A stretch of 64,000 nucleotides of DNA, from the NCBI GenBank assembly GCA_038025085.1, contig CM076141.1, positions 25,358,501-25,422,500 of the forward strand. The letters are read 5' to 3'. The stretch is from Tetragonia tetragonoides. Its lineage: Eukaryota; Streptophyta; Magnoliopsida; Caryophyllales; Aizoaceae. Shown here one piece after another: positions 20,601 through 34,122 of the stretch; positions within the stretch are counted from its first letter, which is position 1, and every line of letters starts with the position of its first letter. Made by a program: the position numbers and the translations under genes. The notes beneath the pieces were generated by a model. That model ran no database searches, was not told the DNA's origin, and saw nothing but the letters and a program-made list of their open reading frames with translations.

Positions 20601-23129
20601 GTGTTGTATATTAAGAGAAAGCATCCAAATACTTCGTTTGCATTCATTTGAGTGTAAAACTACACCTAGGATGTTTAGAGTTACAAACAAGCTTCAACTC
20701 AAGCTTTTGAATGCATTTACGCGTTTTAAAAGCTCATTCGAGGAGGGTGAAAGAGATTTGAGTTCTTTGGTGTGGTATATTAGAAAGCATCCAAATACTT
20801 TGTTTGCATTTTTTTGAGTGTGAAACTACGCCTAGGATGTTTACAAGTACAAACAAGCTTCAACTCAAGCTTTTGAATGAATTTACGCGTTTTAACAGCT
20901 CTTACGACTAGGTTGATAGAAATTGAGTTCTTTTGTGTTGTATATTAAGAGAAAATTTCCAAATAGTTTGTTTGCATTCAATTGAGTGTGAAATAACACC
21001 AGGGTTGTTTACAAGTACAAACAAGCTTCAACTCAAACTTTTGAATGCATTTACGCGTTTTAAAAGCTCATACGAGGAGGGTGAAAGAGATTTGAGTTCT
21101 TTTGTGTTGTATATTAAGAGAAAGCATCCAAATACTTTGTTTGCATTCATTTGAATGTGAAACTACACCTAGGATGTTCAGAGTTACAAACAAGCTTCAA
21201 CTCATGCTTTTGAATGAATTTACGCGTTTTAACAACTCTTACGACTAGGGTGATAGAAATTGAGTTCTTTTGTGTTGTATATTAAGAGAAAATTTCCAAA
21301 TACTTTGTTTGCATTCATTTGAGTGTGAAATAACACCAGGGTTGTTTACAAGTACAAACAAGCTTCAACTCAAGCTTTTGAATGCATTTACGCGTTTTAA
21401 AAGCTCATACAAAGAGAGTGAAAGGGATTTGAGTTCTTTTGTGTTGTATATTAAGAGAAAACATCCAAATACTTTGTTTGCATTCATTTGAGTGTGAAAC
21501 TACACCTAGGATGTTTACAGTTACAAACAAGCTTCAACTCATGTTTTTGAATTCATTTACGCGTTTTAAAAGCTCATACGAGTAGGGTGAAAGAGATTCG
21601 ATTTCTTTTCTGTTGTATATTAAGAGAAAGCACCCAAAAGTTTTGTTCGCATTCTTTTGAGTGTGAAACTACACCAAGAATGTGTTAAATTACAAACAAG
21701 CTTCAACTCAAGCTTTTGAAAGCATTTACGCGTTTTAAAAGCTCATACGAGTAGGGTGATAGAAATTGAGTTCTTTTGTGTTGTATATTAAGAGAAAATA
21801 TCCAAATACTTTGTTTGCATTCATTTAAGTGTGAAATAACACCAGGGTTGTTTACAAGTACAAACAAGCTTCAACTCAAGCTTTTGAATGCATTTACGCG
21901 TTTTAAAAGCTCATACAAGGAGGGTGAAAGAGATTTGACTTCTTTTGTGTTGTATATTAAGAGAAAGCATCCAAATACTTTGTTTGCATTCATTTGAGTG
22001 TGAAACTACACCTAGGATGTTTACAGTTACAAACAAGCTTCAACTCATGCTTTTGAATTCATTTACGCGTTTTAAAAGCTCATACGAGTAGGGTGAAAGA
22101 GATTTGATTTCTTTTCTGTTGTATATTAAGAGAAAGCACCCAAATGTTTTGTTCGCATTCTTTTGAGTATGAAACTACACCAAGAATGTGTTAAATTACA
22201 AACAAGCTTCAACTCAAGCTTTTGAATGCATTTACGCGTTTTAAAAGCTCATACGAGTAGGGTGAAAGAGATTTGAGTTCTTTTGTGTTGTATATTAAGA
22301 GAAAGTATCCAAATACTTTGTTTGCATTCATTTGAGTGTGAAACTACACCGAGGACGTTTACAGATACAAACAAGCTTCAACTCAAGCTTTTGAATGCAT
22401 TTACGCGTTTTAAAAGCTCATACAAGTAGGGTGAAAGAGATTTGAGTTCTTTTGTGTTGTATATTAAGAGAAGGCATCCAAATACTTTGTTTGCATTCAT
22501 TTGAGTGTGTAACTACACCGAGGACGTTTACAGTTACAAACAAGCTTCAACTCAAGCTTTTGAATGCATTTACGCGTTTTAAAAGCTCATACGAGTAGGG
22601 TGAAAGAGATTTGAGTTCTTTTGTGTTGTATATTAAGAAAAAGCATCCAAATACTTTGTTTCCATTCATTTAAGTGTGAAACTACACCTAGGATGTTTAC
22701 AAGTACAAACAAGCTTCAACTCAAGCTTTTGAATGTATTTACGCGTTTTTAAAGCTCATACGAGTAGGGTGAAAGAGATTTGAGTTCTTTTGTGTTGTAT
22801 AGTAAGAGAAAGCATCCAAATACTTTGTTTGCATTCATTTGAGTGTGAAACTACACCTAGGATGATTACAAGTACAAATAAGCTTCAACTCAAGCTTTTG
22901 AATGTATTTACGCGTTTTAAAAGCTCATACGAGTAGGGTGAAAGAGATTTGAGTTCTTTTGTGTTGTATATTAAGAGAAAGCGTCCAAATACTTTGTTTG
23001 CATTCATTTGAGTGTGAAACTATACCTAGGATGTTTACAGTTACAAACAAGCTTCAACTCAAGCTTTTGAATGCATTTACGCGTTTTAAAAGCTCATACG
23101 AGTAGGGTGAAAGAGATTTGAGTTCTTTT
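17610..23129 (+). repeat. 5.52-kb higher-order repeat, copy 2
   Basis: Tandem copy of 12,091-17,609. One length difference was noticed: a T run of 9 near 19,112 against 8 near 13,592. After ~23,130 the array carries on with a normal monomer, showing this is the original right end of the duplicated segment. Confidence 0.93.
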
Positions 23130-26039
23130 GTGTTGTATATTAAGAGAAAGCATCCAAATACTTTGTTTCCATTAATTTAAGTGTGAAACTACACCTAGGG
23201 TGTTTACAAGTACAAACAAGCTTCAACTCAAGATTTTGAATGTATTTACGCGTTTTAAAAGCTCATACGACTAGGGTGAAAGAGATTTGAGTTCTTTTGT
23301 GTTGTATAGTAAGAGAAAGCATCCAAATACTTTGTTTTGCATTCATTTGAGTGTGAAAGTACACCTAGGATGTTTACAAGTACAAACAAGCTTCAACTCA
23401 AGCTTTTGAATGTATTTACGCGTTTTAAAATCTCATACGAGTAGGGTGAAAGAGATTTGAGTTCTTTTGTGTTGTATAGTAAGAGAAAGCATCCAAATAC
23501 GTTGTTTGCATTCATTTGAGTGTGAAACTATACCTAGGATGTTTACAAGTACAAACAAGCTTCAACTCAAGCTTTTGAATGTATTTACGCGTTATAAAAG
23601 CTCATACGAGTAGGGTGAAAGAGATTTGAGTTCTTTTGTGTTGTATATTAAGAGAAAGCATCCAAATACTTTTATTTCATTCATTTGAGTGTGAAACTAC
23701 ACCTAGGATGTTTACAAGTACAAACAAGCTTCAACTCAAGCTTTTGAATGAATTTACGCGTTTTAAAAGCTCATACGAGGAGGGTGAAAGAGATTTGGGT
23801 TCTTTTGTGATGTATATTAAGAGAAAGCATCCAAATACTTTGTTTGCATTCATTTGAGTGTGAAACTACACCGAGGACGTTTACAGTTACAAACAAGCTT
23901 CAACTCAAGCTTTTGAATGCATTTACGCGTTTTAAAAGCTCATACGAGTAGGGTGAAAGAGATTTGAGTTCTTTTGTGTTGTATATTAAGGAAAAGCATC
24001 CAAATACTTTGTTTCCATTCATTTAAGTGTCAAACTACACCTAGGATGTATACAAGTACAAACAAGCTTCAACTCAAGCTTTTGAATGTATTTACGCGTT
24101 TTTAAAGCTCATACGAGTAGGGTGAAAGAGATTTGAGTTCTTTTGTGTTGTATAGTAAGAGAAAGCATCCAAATACTTTGTTTGCATTCAATTGAGTGTG
24201 AAATAACACCAGGGTTGTTTACAAGTACAAACAAGCTTCAACTCAGGCTTTTGAATGCATTTACGCGTTTTAAAACCTCATACGAGGAGGGTGAAAGAGA
24301 TTTGATTTCTTTTGTGTTGTATATTAAGAGAAATCATCCAAATACTTTGTTTGCATTCATTTGAGTGTGAAACTACACCGAGGATGTTTACAAGTACAAA
24401 CAAGCTTCAACACAAGCTTTTGAATGTATTTACGCGTTTTAAAAGCTCATACGAGTCGGGTGAAAGAGATTTGAGTTCTTTTGTGTTGTATATTAAGACA
24501 AAGCATCCAAATACTTTGTTTTCATTCATTTGAGTGTGAAACTACACCTAGGATGTTTACAGTTACAAACATGCTTCAACTCAAGCTTTTGAATGCATTT
24601 ACGCGTATTAAAAACTCATTCGCGGAGGGTGAAAGAGATTTGAGTTCTTTTGTGTTGTATATTAAGAGAAAGCATCCATATACTTTGTTTGCATTCATTT
24701 GAGTGTAAAACTACACCTAGGATGTTTACAAGTACAAACAAGCTTCAACTCAAGCTTTTGAATGAATTTACGCGTTTTAACAGCTCTTACGACTAGGGTG
24801 ATAGAAATTGAGTTCTTTTGTGTTGTATATGAAGAGAAAATATCCAAATACTTTGTTTGCATTCATTTGAGTGTGAAATAACACCAGGGTTGTTTACAAG
24901 TACAAACAAGCTTCAACTCAAGCTTTTGAATGCATTTACGCGTTTTAAAAGCTCATACGAGGAGGGTGAAAGAGATTTGAGTTCTTTTGTGTTGTATATT
25001 AAGAGAAAGCATCCAAATACTTTGTTTGCATTCATTTGAGTGTGAAACTACACCTAGGATGTTTACAGTTACAAACAATCTTCAACTCATGCTTTTGAAT
25101 TCATTTACGCGTTTTAAAAGCTCATACGAGTAGGGTGAAAGAGATTTGATTTCTTTTCTGTTGTATATTAAGAGAAAGAACCCAAATGTTTTGCTTGCAT
25201 TCTTTTGAGTATGAAACTACACCAAGAATGTGTTAAATTACAAACAAGCTTCAACTCAAGCTTTTGAATGCATTTACGCGTTTTAAAAGCTCATACGAGT
25301 AAGGTGAAAGATATTTGAGTTCTATTGTTTTGTATATTAAGAGAAAGTATCCAAATACTTTGTTTGCAATCATTTTAGTGTGAAACTACACCGAGGATGT
25401 TTACAGTTACAAACAAGCTTCAACTCAAGCTTTTGAATACATTTACGCGTTTAAAAAGCTCATTCAAGTAGGGTGAATGAGATTTGAGTTCTTTTGTGTT
25501 GTATATTAAGAGAAAGTATCCAAATACTTTGTTTGCATTCATTTGAGTGTGCAACTACACCTAGGATGTTTACAAGTACAAACAAGCTTCAACTCAAGCT
25601 TTTGAATGAATTTACGCGTTTTAACAGCTCTTACGACTAGGGTGAAAGAGATTTGAGTTCTTTTGTGTTGTATATTAAGAGAAAGCATCCAAATACTTTG
25701 TTTGCATTCATTTGAGTGTGAAACTACACCGAGCATGTTTACAGTTACAAACAAGCTTCAACTCAAGCTTTTGAATGCATTTACGCGTTTTAAAAGCTCA
25801 TACGAGTAGGGTGAAAGAGATTTGATTTCTTTTGTGTTGCATATTCAGAGAAAGTACCCAAATGTTTTGTTTACAGTCTTTTGAGTATGAAACTACACCA
25901 AGAATGTGTTAAATTACAAACAAGCTTCAACTCAAGCTTTTGAATGTATTTACGCGTTTTAAAAGCTCATACGAGTAGGGTGAAAGAGATTTGAGTTCTT
26001 TTGTGTTGTATATTAAGAGAAAGCATCCAAATACTTTGT
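23130..26039 (+). repeat. Mixed satellite monomers, no long higher-order repeat seen
   Basis: About 17 monomers combining the variants found left of it, including the last 'gagtatgaaactacacc' plus 'aagaatg' monomers at about 25,210 and 25,885. No copy of a longer unit was recognised. The composition changes sharply after about 26,040. Confidence 0.75.
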
Positions 26040-29000
26040 TTGCATTCATTTGAGTGTCAAACTACACCTAGGATGTTTACAAGTACGAACAAGCTTCAAC
26101 TCAAGCTTTTGAATGCATTTACGCGTTTTAAAAGCTCATACGAGTAGGGTGAAAGAGATTTGAGTTATTTTGTGTTGTATTTTAAGAGAAAGCATCCAAA
26201 TACTTTGTTTGCATTCATTTGAGTGTGAAATTACACCTAGGATGTTTACAAGTACAAACAAGCTTCAATTCAAGCTTTTGAATGTATTTACGCATTTTAA
26301 AAGCTCATACGAGTAGCGTGAAAGAGATTTGAGTTCTTTTGTACTGTATATTAAGAGAAAGCATGCAAATACTTTGTGTCCATTCATTTGAGTGTCAAAC
26401 TACACCTAGGATTTTTACAGTTACAAACAAGCTTCAACTCAAGCTTTTGAATGCATTTACGCGTTTTAAAAGCTCATACGAGTAGGGTCAAAGAGATTTG
26501 AGTTCTTTTGTATTGTATATTAAGAGAAAGCATCCAAATACTTTGTTTGCATTCATTTGAGTGTGAAACTACACCAAGGATGTTTACAGTTACAAACAAG
26601 GTTCAACTCAAGCTTTTGAATGCATTTACGCGTTTTAAAAGCTCATACGAGTAGGGTGAAAGAGATTTGAGTTCTTTTGTGTTGTATATTAAGAGAAATC
26701 ATCCAAATACTTTGTTTGCATTCATTTGAGTGTAAAACTACACCTAGGATGGTTACAGTTACAAACAAGCTTCAACTCAAGCTTTTGAATGCTTTTACGC
26801 GTTTTAAAAGCTTATACGAGTAGGGTGAAAGAGATTTGAGTTCTTTTGTGTTGTATATTAAGAGAAAGCATCCAAATACGTTGTTTGCATTCATTTGAGT
26901 GTCAAACTACACCTAGGATGTTTACAAGTACGAACAAGCTTCAACTCAAGCTTTTGAATGCATTTACGCGTTTTAAAAGCTCATACGTGTAGGGTGAAAG
27001 AGGTTTGAGTTCATTTGTGTTTTATATTCAGAGAAAGCATCCAAATACGTTGTTTGCATTCATTTAAGTGTGAAACTACACCTAGGATGTTTACAAGTAC
27101 AAACAAGCTTCAACTCAAGCAGCTGAATGAATTTACGCGTTTTAACAGCTATTACGACTAGGGTGATAGAAATTGAGTTCTTTTGTGTTGTATATTAAGA
27201 AAAAGCATCCAAATACTTCGTTTGCTTTCAAGTGAGTGTGAAATAACACCAGGGATGTTTACAAGTACAAACAAGCTTCAACTCAAGCTGCTGAATGAAT
27301 TTACGCGTTTTAACAGCTCTTACGGCTAGGGTGATAGAAATTGAGTTCTTTTGTGTTGTATATTAAGAGAAAGCATCCAAATACTTTGTTTGCATTCATT
27401 TGAGTGTGAAATTACACCTAGGATGTTTACAAGTACAAACAAGCTTCAATTCAAGCTTTTGAATGCATTTACGCATTTTAAAAGCTCATACGAGTAGCGT
27501 GAAAGAGATTTGAGTTCTTTTGTACTGTATATTAAGAGAAAGCATCCAAATACTTTGTTTGCATTCATTTGAGTGTGAAACTACACCAAGGATGTTTACA
27601 GTTACAAACAAGGTTCAACTCAAGCTTTTGAATGCATTTACGCGTTTTAAAAGCTCATACGAGTAGGGTAAAAGAGATTTGAGTTCTTTTGTGTTGTATA
27701 TTAAGAGAAATCATCCAAATACTTTGTTTGCATTCATTTGAGTGTAAAACTACACCTAGGATGGTTACAGTTACAAACAAGCTTCAACTCAAGCTTTTGA
27801 ATGCATTTACGCGTTTTAAAAGCTCATACGAGTAGGGTGAAAGAGATTTGAGTTCTTTTGTGTTGTACATTAAGAGAAAGCATCCAAATACGTTGTTTGC
27901 ATTCATTTGAGTGTCAAACTACACCTAGGATGTTTACAAGTACGAACAAGCTTCAACTCAAGCTTTTGAATGCATTTACGCGTGTTAAAAGCTCATACAT
28001 GTAGGGTGAAAGAGGTTTAAGTTCATTTGTGTTTTATATTCAGAGAAAGCATCCAAATACGTTGTTTGCATTCATTTAAGTGTGAAACTACACCTAGGAT
28101 GTTTACAAGTACAAACAAGTTTCAACTCAAGCAGCTGAATGAATTTACGCGTTTTAACAGCTATTACGACAAGGGTGATAGAAATTGAGTTCTTTTGTGT
28201 TGTATATTAAGAAAAAGCATCCAAATACTTCGTTTGCTTTCAAGTGAGTGTGAAATAACACCAGGGATGTTTACAAGTACAAACAAGCTTCAAGTCAAGG
28301 TTTTGAATGCATTTACGGGTTTTAACAGCTCTTACAACTAGGGTGATAGAAATTGAATTCTTTTGTGTTGTATATGAAGAGAAAGCATCCAAATACTTTG
28401 TTTCCATTCAGTTAAGTGTGAAACTACACCTAGGATGTTTACAAGTACAAACATGCTTCAACTCAAGCTTTTGAATGCATTTACGCGTTTTAAAAGCTCA
28501 TACGAGTTGGGTGAAAGAGATTTGAGTTCTTTTGTGTTGTATATTAAGAGAAAGCATCCAAATACGTTGTTTGCATTCAGTTGAGTGTGAAACAACACCT
28601 AGGATGTTTACAAGTACAAACAAGCTTCAACTCAAGCTGTTGAAGGAATTTACACGTTTTTAAAAGCTCATACGAGTAGGGTGAAAGAGATTTGAGTTCT
28701 TTTGTGTTGTATATTAAGAGAAAGCATCCAAATACTTTGTTTGCATTCATTTGAGTGTGAAATTACACCTAGGATGTATACAAGTACAAACAAGCTTCAA
28801 CTCAAGCTGCTGAATGAATTTACGCTTTTTAACAGCTCTTACGACTAGGGTGATAGAAATTGAGTTCTTTTGTGTTGTATATTAAGAGAAAGCATCCAAA
28901 TACTTTGTTTGCATTCATTTGAGTGTGAAATTACACCTGGGATGTTTACAGTTACAAACAAGCTTCAACTCAAGCTTTTGAAAGCATTTACGCGTTTTAA

Positions 29001-32000
29001 AAGCTCATACGAGTAGCGTGAAAGAGATTTGAGTTCTTTTTCATTGTATATTAAGAGAAAGCATCCAAATACTTTGTGTCCATTCATTTGAGTGTGAAAC
29101 TACACCTAGGATGTTTACAGTTACAAACAAGCTTCAACTCAAGCTTTTGAATGCATTTACGCGTTTTAAAAGCTTATACGAGTAGGGTCAAAGAGATTTG
29201 AGTTCTTTTGGATTGTATATTAAGAGAAAGCATCCAAATACTTTGTATGCATTCATTTGAGTGTGAAACTACACCAAGGATGTTTACAGTTACAAACAAG
29301 GTTCAACTCAAGCTTTTGAATGCATTTACGCGTTTTAAAAGCTCATACGAGTAGGGTGAAAGAGATTTGAGTTCTTTTGTGTTGTATATTAAGAGAAATC
29401 ATCCAAATACTTTGTTTGCATTCATTTAAGTGTAAAAGTACACCTAGGATGGTTACAGTTACAAACAAGCTTCAACTCAAGCTTTTGAATGCATTTACGC
29501 GTTTTAAAAGCTCATACGAGTAGGGTGAAAGAGATTTGAGTTCTTTTGTGTTGTATATTAAGAGAAAGCATCCAAATACGTTGTTTGCATTCATTTGAGT
29601 GTCACACTACACCTAGGATGTTTACAAGTACAAACAAGCTTCAACTCAAGCTTTTGAATGCATTTACGCGTTTTAAAAGCTTATACGAGTAGGGTCAAAG
29701 AGATTTGAGTTCTTTTGGATTGTATATTAAGAGAAAGCATCCAAATACTTTGTATGCATTCATTTGAGTGTGAAACTACACCAAGGATGTTTACAGTTAC
29801 AAACAAGGTTCAACTCAAGCTTTTGAATGCATTTACGCGTTTTAAAAGCTCATACGAGTAGCGTGAAAGAGATTTGAGTTCTTTTGTACTGTATATTAAG
29901 AGAAAGCATGCAAATACTTTGTGTCCATTCATTTGAGTGTGAAACTACACCTAGGATTTTTACAGTTACAAACAAGCTTCAACTCAAGCTTTTGAATTCA
30001 TTTACGCGTTTTAAAAGCTCATACGAGTAGGGTCAAAGAGAATTGAGTTCTTTTGTGTTGTATATTAAGAGAAAGCATCCAAATACGTTGTTTGCATTCA
30101 TTTGAGTGTCAAACTACACCTAGGATGTTTACAAGTACGAACAAGCTTCAACTCAAGCTTTTGAATGCATTTACGCGTTTTAAAAGCTCATACGAGTAGG
30201 GTGAAAGAGATTTGAGTTATTTTGTGTTGTATATTAAGAGAAAGCATCCAAATACTTTGTTTGCATTCATTTGAGTGTGAAATTACACCTAGGATGTTTA
30301 CAAGTACAAACAAGCTTCAATTCAAGCTTTTGAATGTATTTACGCATTTTAAAAGCTCATACGAGTAGCGTGAAAGAGATTTGAGTTCTTTTGTACTGTA
30401 TATTAAGAGAAAGCATGCAAATACTTTGTGTCCATTCATTTGAGTGTGAAACTACACCTAGGATTTTTACAGTTACAAACAAGCTTCAACTCAAGCTTTT
30501 GAATGCATTTACGCGTTTTAAAAGCTCATACGAGTAGGGTCAAAGAGATTTGAGTTCTTTTGTATTGTATATTAAGAGAAAGCAACCAAATACTTTGTTT
30601 GCATTCATTTGAGTGTGAAACTACACCAAGGATGTTTACAGTTACAAACAAGGTTCAACTCAAGCTTTTGAATGCATTTACGCGTTTTAAAAGCTCATAC
30701 GAGTAGGGTAAAAGAGATTTGAGTTCTTTTGTGTTGTATATTAAGAGAAATCATCCAAATACTTTGTTTGCATTCATTTGAGTGTAAAACTACACCTAGG
30801 ATGGTTACAGTTACAAACAAGCTTCAACTCAAGCTTTTGAATGCATTTACGCGTTTTAAAAGCTCATACGAGTAGGGTGAAACAGATTTGAGTTCTTTTG
30901 TGTTGTATATTAAGAGAAAGCATCCGAATACGTTGTTTGCATTCATTTGAGTGTCAAACTACACCTAGGATGTTTACAAGTACGAACAAGCTTCAACTCA
31001 AGCTTTTGAATGCATTTACGCGTTTTAAAAGCTCATACGAGTAGGGTGAAAGAGATTTGAGTTATTTTGTGTTGTATATTAAGAGAAAGCATCCAAATAC
31101 TTTGTTTGCATTCATTTGAGTGTGAAATTACACCTAGGATGTTTACAAGTACAAACAAGCTTCAATTCAAGCTTTTGAATGTATTTACGCATTTTAAAAG
31201 CTCATACGAGTAGCGTGAAAGAGATTTGAGTTCTTTTGTACTGTATATTAAGAGAAAGCATGCAAATACTTTGTGTCCATTCATTTGAGTGTGAAACTAC
31301 ACCTAGGATTTTTACAGTTACAAACAAGCTTCAACTCAAGCTTTTGAATGCATTTACGCGTTTTAAAAGCTCATACGAGTAGGGTCAAAGAGATTTGAGT
31401 TCTTTTGTATTGTATATTAAGAGAAAGCATCCAAATACTTTGTTTGCATTCATTTGAGTGTGAAAGTATACCAAGGATGTTTACAGTTACAAACAAGGTT
31501 CAACTCAAGCTTTTGAATGCATTTACGCGTTTTAAAAGCTCATACGAGTAGGGTAAAAGAGATTTGAGTTCTTTTGTGTTGTATATTAAGAGAAATCATC
31601 CAAATACTTTGTTTGCATTCATTTGAGTGTAAAACTACACCTAGGATGGTTACAGTTACAAACAAGCTTCAACTCAAGCTTTTGAATGCATTTACGCGTT
31701 TTAAAAGCTCATACAAGTAGGGTGAAAGAGATTTGAGTTCTTTTGTGTTGTACATTAAGAGAAAGCATCCAAATACGTTGTTTGCATTCATTTGAGTGTC
31801 AAACTACACCTAGGATGTTTACAAGTACGAACAAGCTTCAACTCAAGCTTTTGAATGCATTTACGCGTTTTAAAAGCTCGTACGTGTAGGGTGAAAGAGG
31901 TTTAAGTTCATTTGTGTTTTATATTCAGAGAAAGCATCCAAATACGTTGTTTGCATTCATTTAAGTGTGAAACTACACCTAGGATGTTTACAAGTACAAA

Positions 32001-34064
32001 CAAGTTTCAACTCAAGCAGCTGAATGAATTTACGCGTTTTAACAGCTATTACGACTAGGGTGATAGAAATTGAGTTCTTTTGTGTTGTATATTAAGAAAA
32101 AGCATCCAAATACTTCGTTTGCTTTCAAGTGAGTGTGAAATAACACCAGGGATGTTTACAAGTACAAACAAGCTTCAAGTCAAGGTTTTGAATGCATTTA
32201 CGGGTTTTAACAGCTCTTACGACTAGGGTGATAGAAATTGAGTTCTTTTGTGTTGTATATGAAGAGAAAGCATCCAAATACTTTGTTTCCATTCAGTTAA
32301 GTGTGAAACTACACCTAGGATGTTTACAAGTACAAACATGCTTCAACTCAAGCTTTTGAATGCATTTACGCGTTTTAAAAGCTCATACGAGTTGGGTGAA
32401 AGAGATTTGAGTTCTTTTGTGTTGTATATTAAGAGAAAGCATCCAAATACGTTGTTTGCATTCAGTTGAGTGTGAAACAACACCTAGGATGTTTACAAGT
32501 ACAAACAAGCTTCAACTCAAGCTGTTGAAGGAATTTACACGTTTTTAAAAGCTCATACGAGTAGGGTGAAAGAGATTTGAGTTCTTTTGTGTTGTATATT
32601 AAGAGAAAGCATCCAAATACTTTGTTTGCATTCATTTGAGTGTGAAATTAGACCTAGGATGTATACAAGTACAAACAAGCTTCAACTCAAGCTGCTGAAT
32701 GAATTTACGCTTTTCAACAGCTCTTACGACTAGGGTGATAGAAATAGAGTTCTTTTGTGTTGTATATTAAGAGAAAGCATCCAAATACTTTGCTTGCATT
32801 CATTTGAGTGTGAAATTACACCTAGGATGTTTAGAGTTACAAACAAGCTTCAACTCAAGCTTTTGAAAGCATTTACGCGTTTTAAAAGCTCATACGAGTA
32901 GCGTGAAAGAGATTTGAGTTCTTTTTTATTGTATATTAAGAGAAAGCATCCAAATACTTTGTGTCCATTCATTTGACTGTGAAACTACACCTAGGATGTT
33001 TACAGTTACAAACAAGCTTCAACTCAAGCTTTTGAATGCATTTACGCGTTTTAAAAGCTTATACGAGTAGGGTCAAAGAGATTTGAGTTCTTTTCGATTG
33101 TATATTAAGAGAAAGCATCCAAATACTTTGTATGCATTCATTTGAGTGTGAAACTACACCAAGGATGTTTACAGTTACAAACAAGGTTCAACTCAAGCTT
33201 TTGAATGCATTTACGCGTTTTAAAAGCTCATACGAGTAGGGTGAAAGAGATTTTAGTTCTTTTGTGTTGTATATTAAGAGAAATCATCCAAATACTTTGT
33301 TTGCATTCATTTGAGTGTAAAACTACACCTAGGATGGTTACAGTTACAAACAAGCTTCAACTCAAGCTTTTGAATGCATTTACGCGTTTTAAAAGCTCAT
33401 ACGAGTAGGGTGAAAGAGATTTGAGTTCTTTTGTGTTGTATATTAAGAGAAAGCATCCAAATACGTTGTTTGCATTCATTTGAGTGTCACACTACACCTA
33501 GGATGTTTACAAGTACGAACAAGCTTCAACTCAAGCTTTTGAATGCATTTACGCGTTTTAAAAGCTCATACGAGTAGGGTGAAAGAGATTTGAGTTATTT
33601 TGTGTTGTATATTAAGAGAAAGCATCCAAATACTTTGTTTGCATTCATTTGAGTGTGAAATTACACCTAGGATGTTTACAAGTACAAACAAGCTTCAATT
33701 CAAGCTTTTGAATGTATTTACGCATTTTCAAAGCTCATACGAGTAGCGTGAAAGAGATTTGAGTTCTTTTGTACTGTATATTAAGAGAAAGCATGCAAAT
33801 ACTTTGTGTCCATTCATTTGAGTGTGAAACTACACCTAGGATTTTTACAGTTACAAACAAGCTTCAACTCAAGCTTTTGAATGCATTTACGCGTTTTAAA
33901 AGCTCATACGAGTAGGGTCAAAGAGATTTGAGTTCTTTTGTATTGTATATTAAGAGAAAGCATCCAAATACTTTGTTTGCATTCATTTGAGTGTGAAACT
34001 ACACCAAGGATGTTTACAGTTACAAACAAGGTTCAACTCAAGCTTTTGAATGCATTTACGCGTT

Positions 34065-34122
34065 TTAAAAGCTCATACGAGTAGGGTGAAAGATTAAAAG
34101 CTCATACGAGTAGGGTAAAAGA
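34065..34122 (+). repeat. 29-bp tandem duplication inside one monomer
   Basis: TTAAAAGCTCATACGAG through 'agggtgaaaga' (34,065-34,093) is repeated at 34,094-34,122 with one base different (gaaaga/aaaaga). The mismatch is itself a variant found in separate monomers here, so the junction may join two different monomers rather than copy one in place. Confidence 0.9.
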
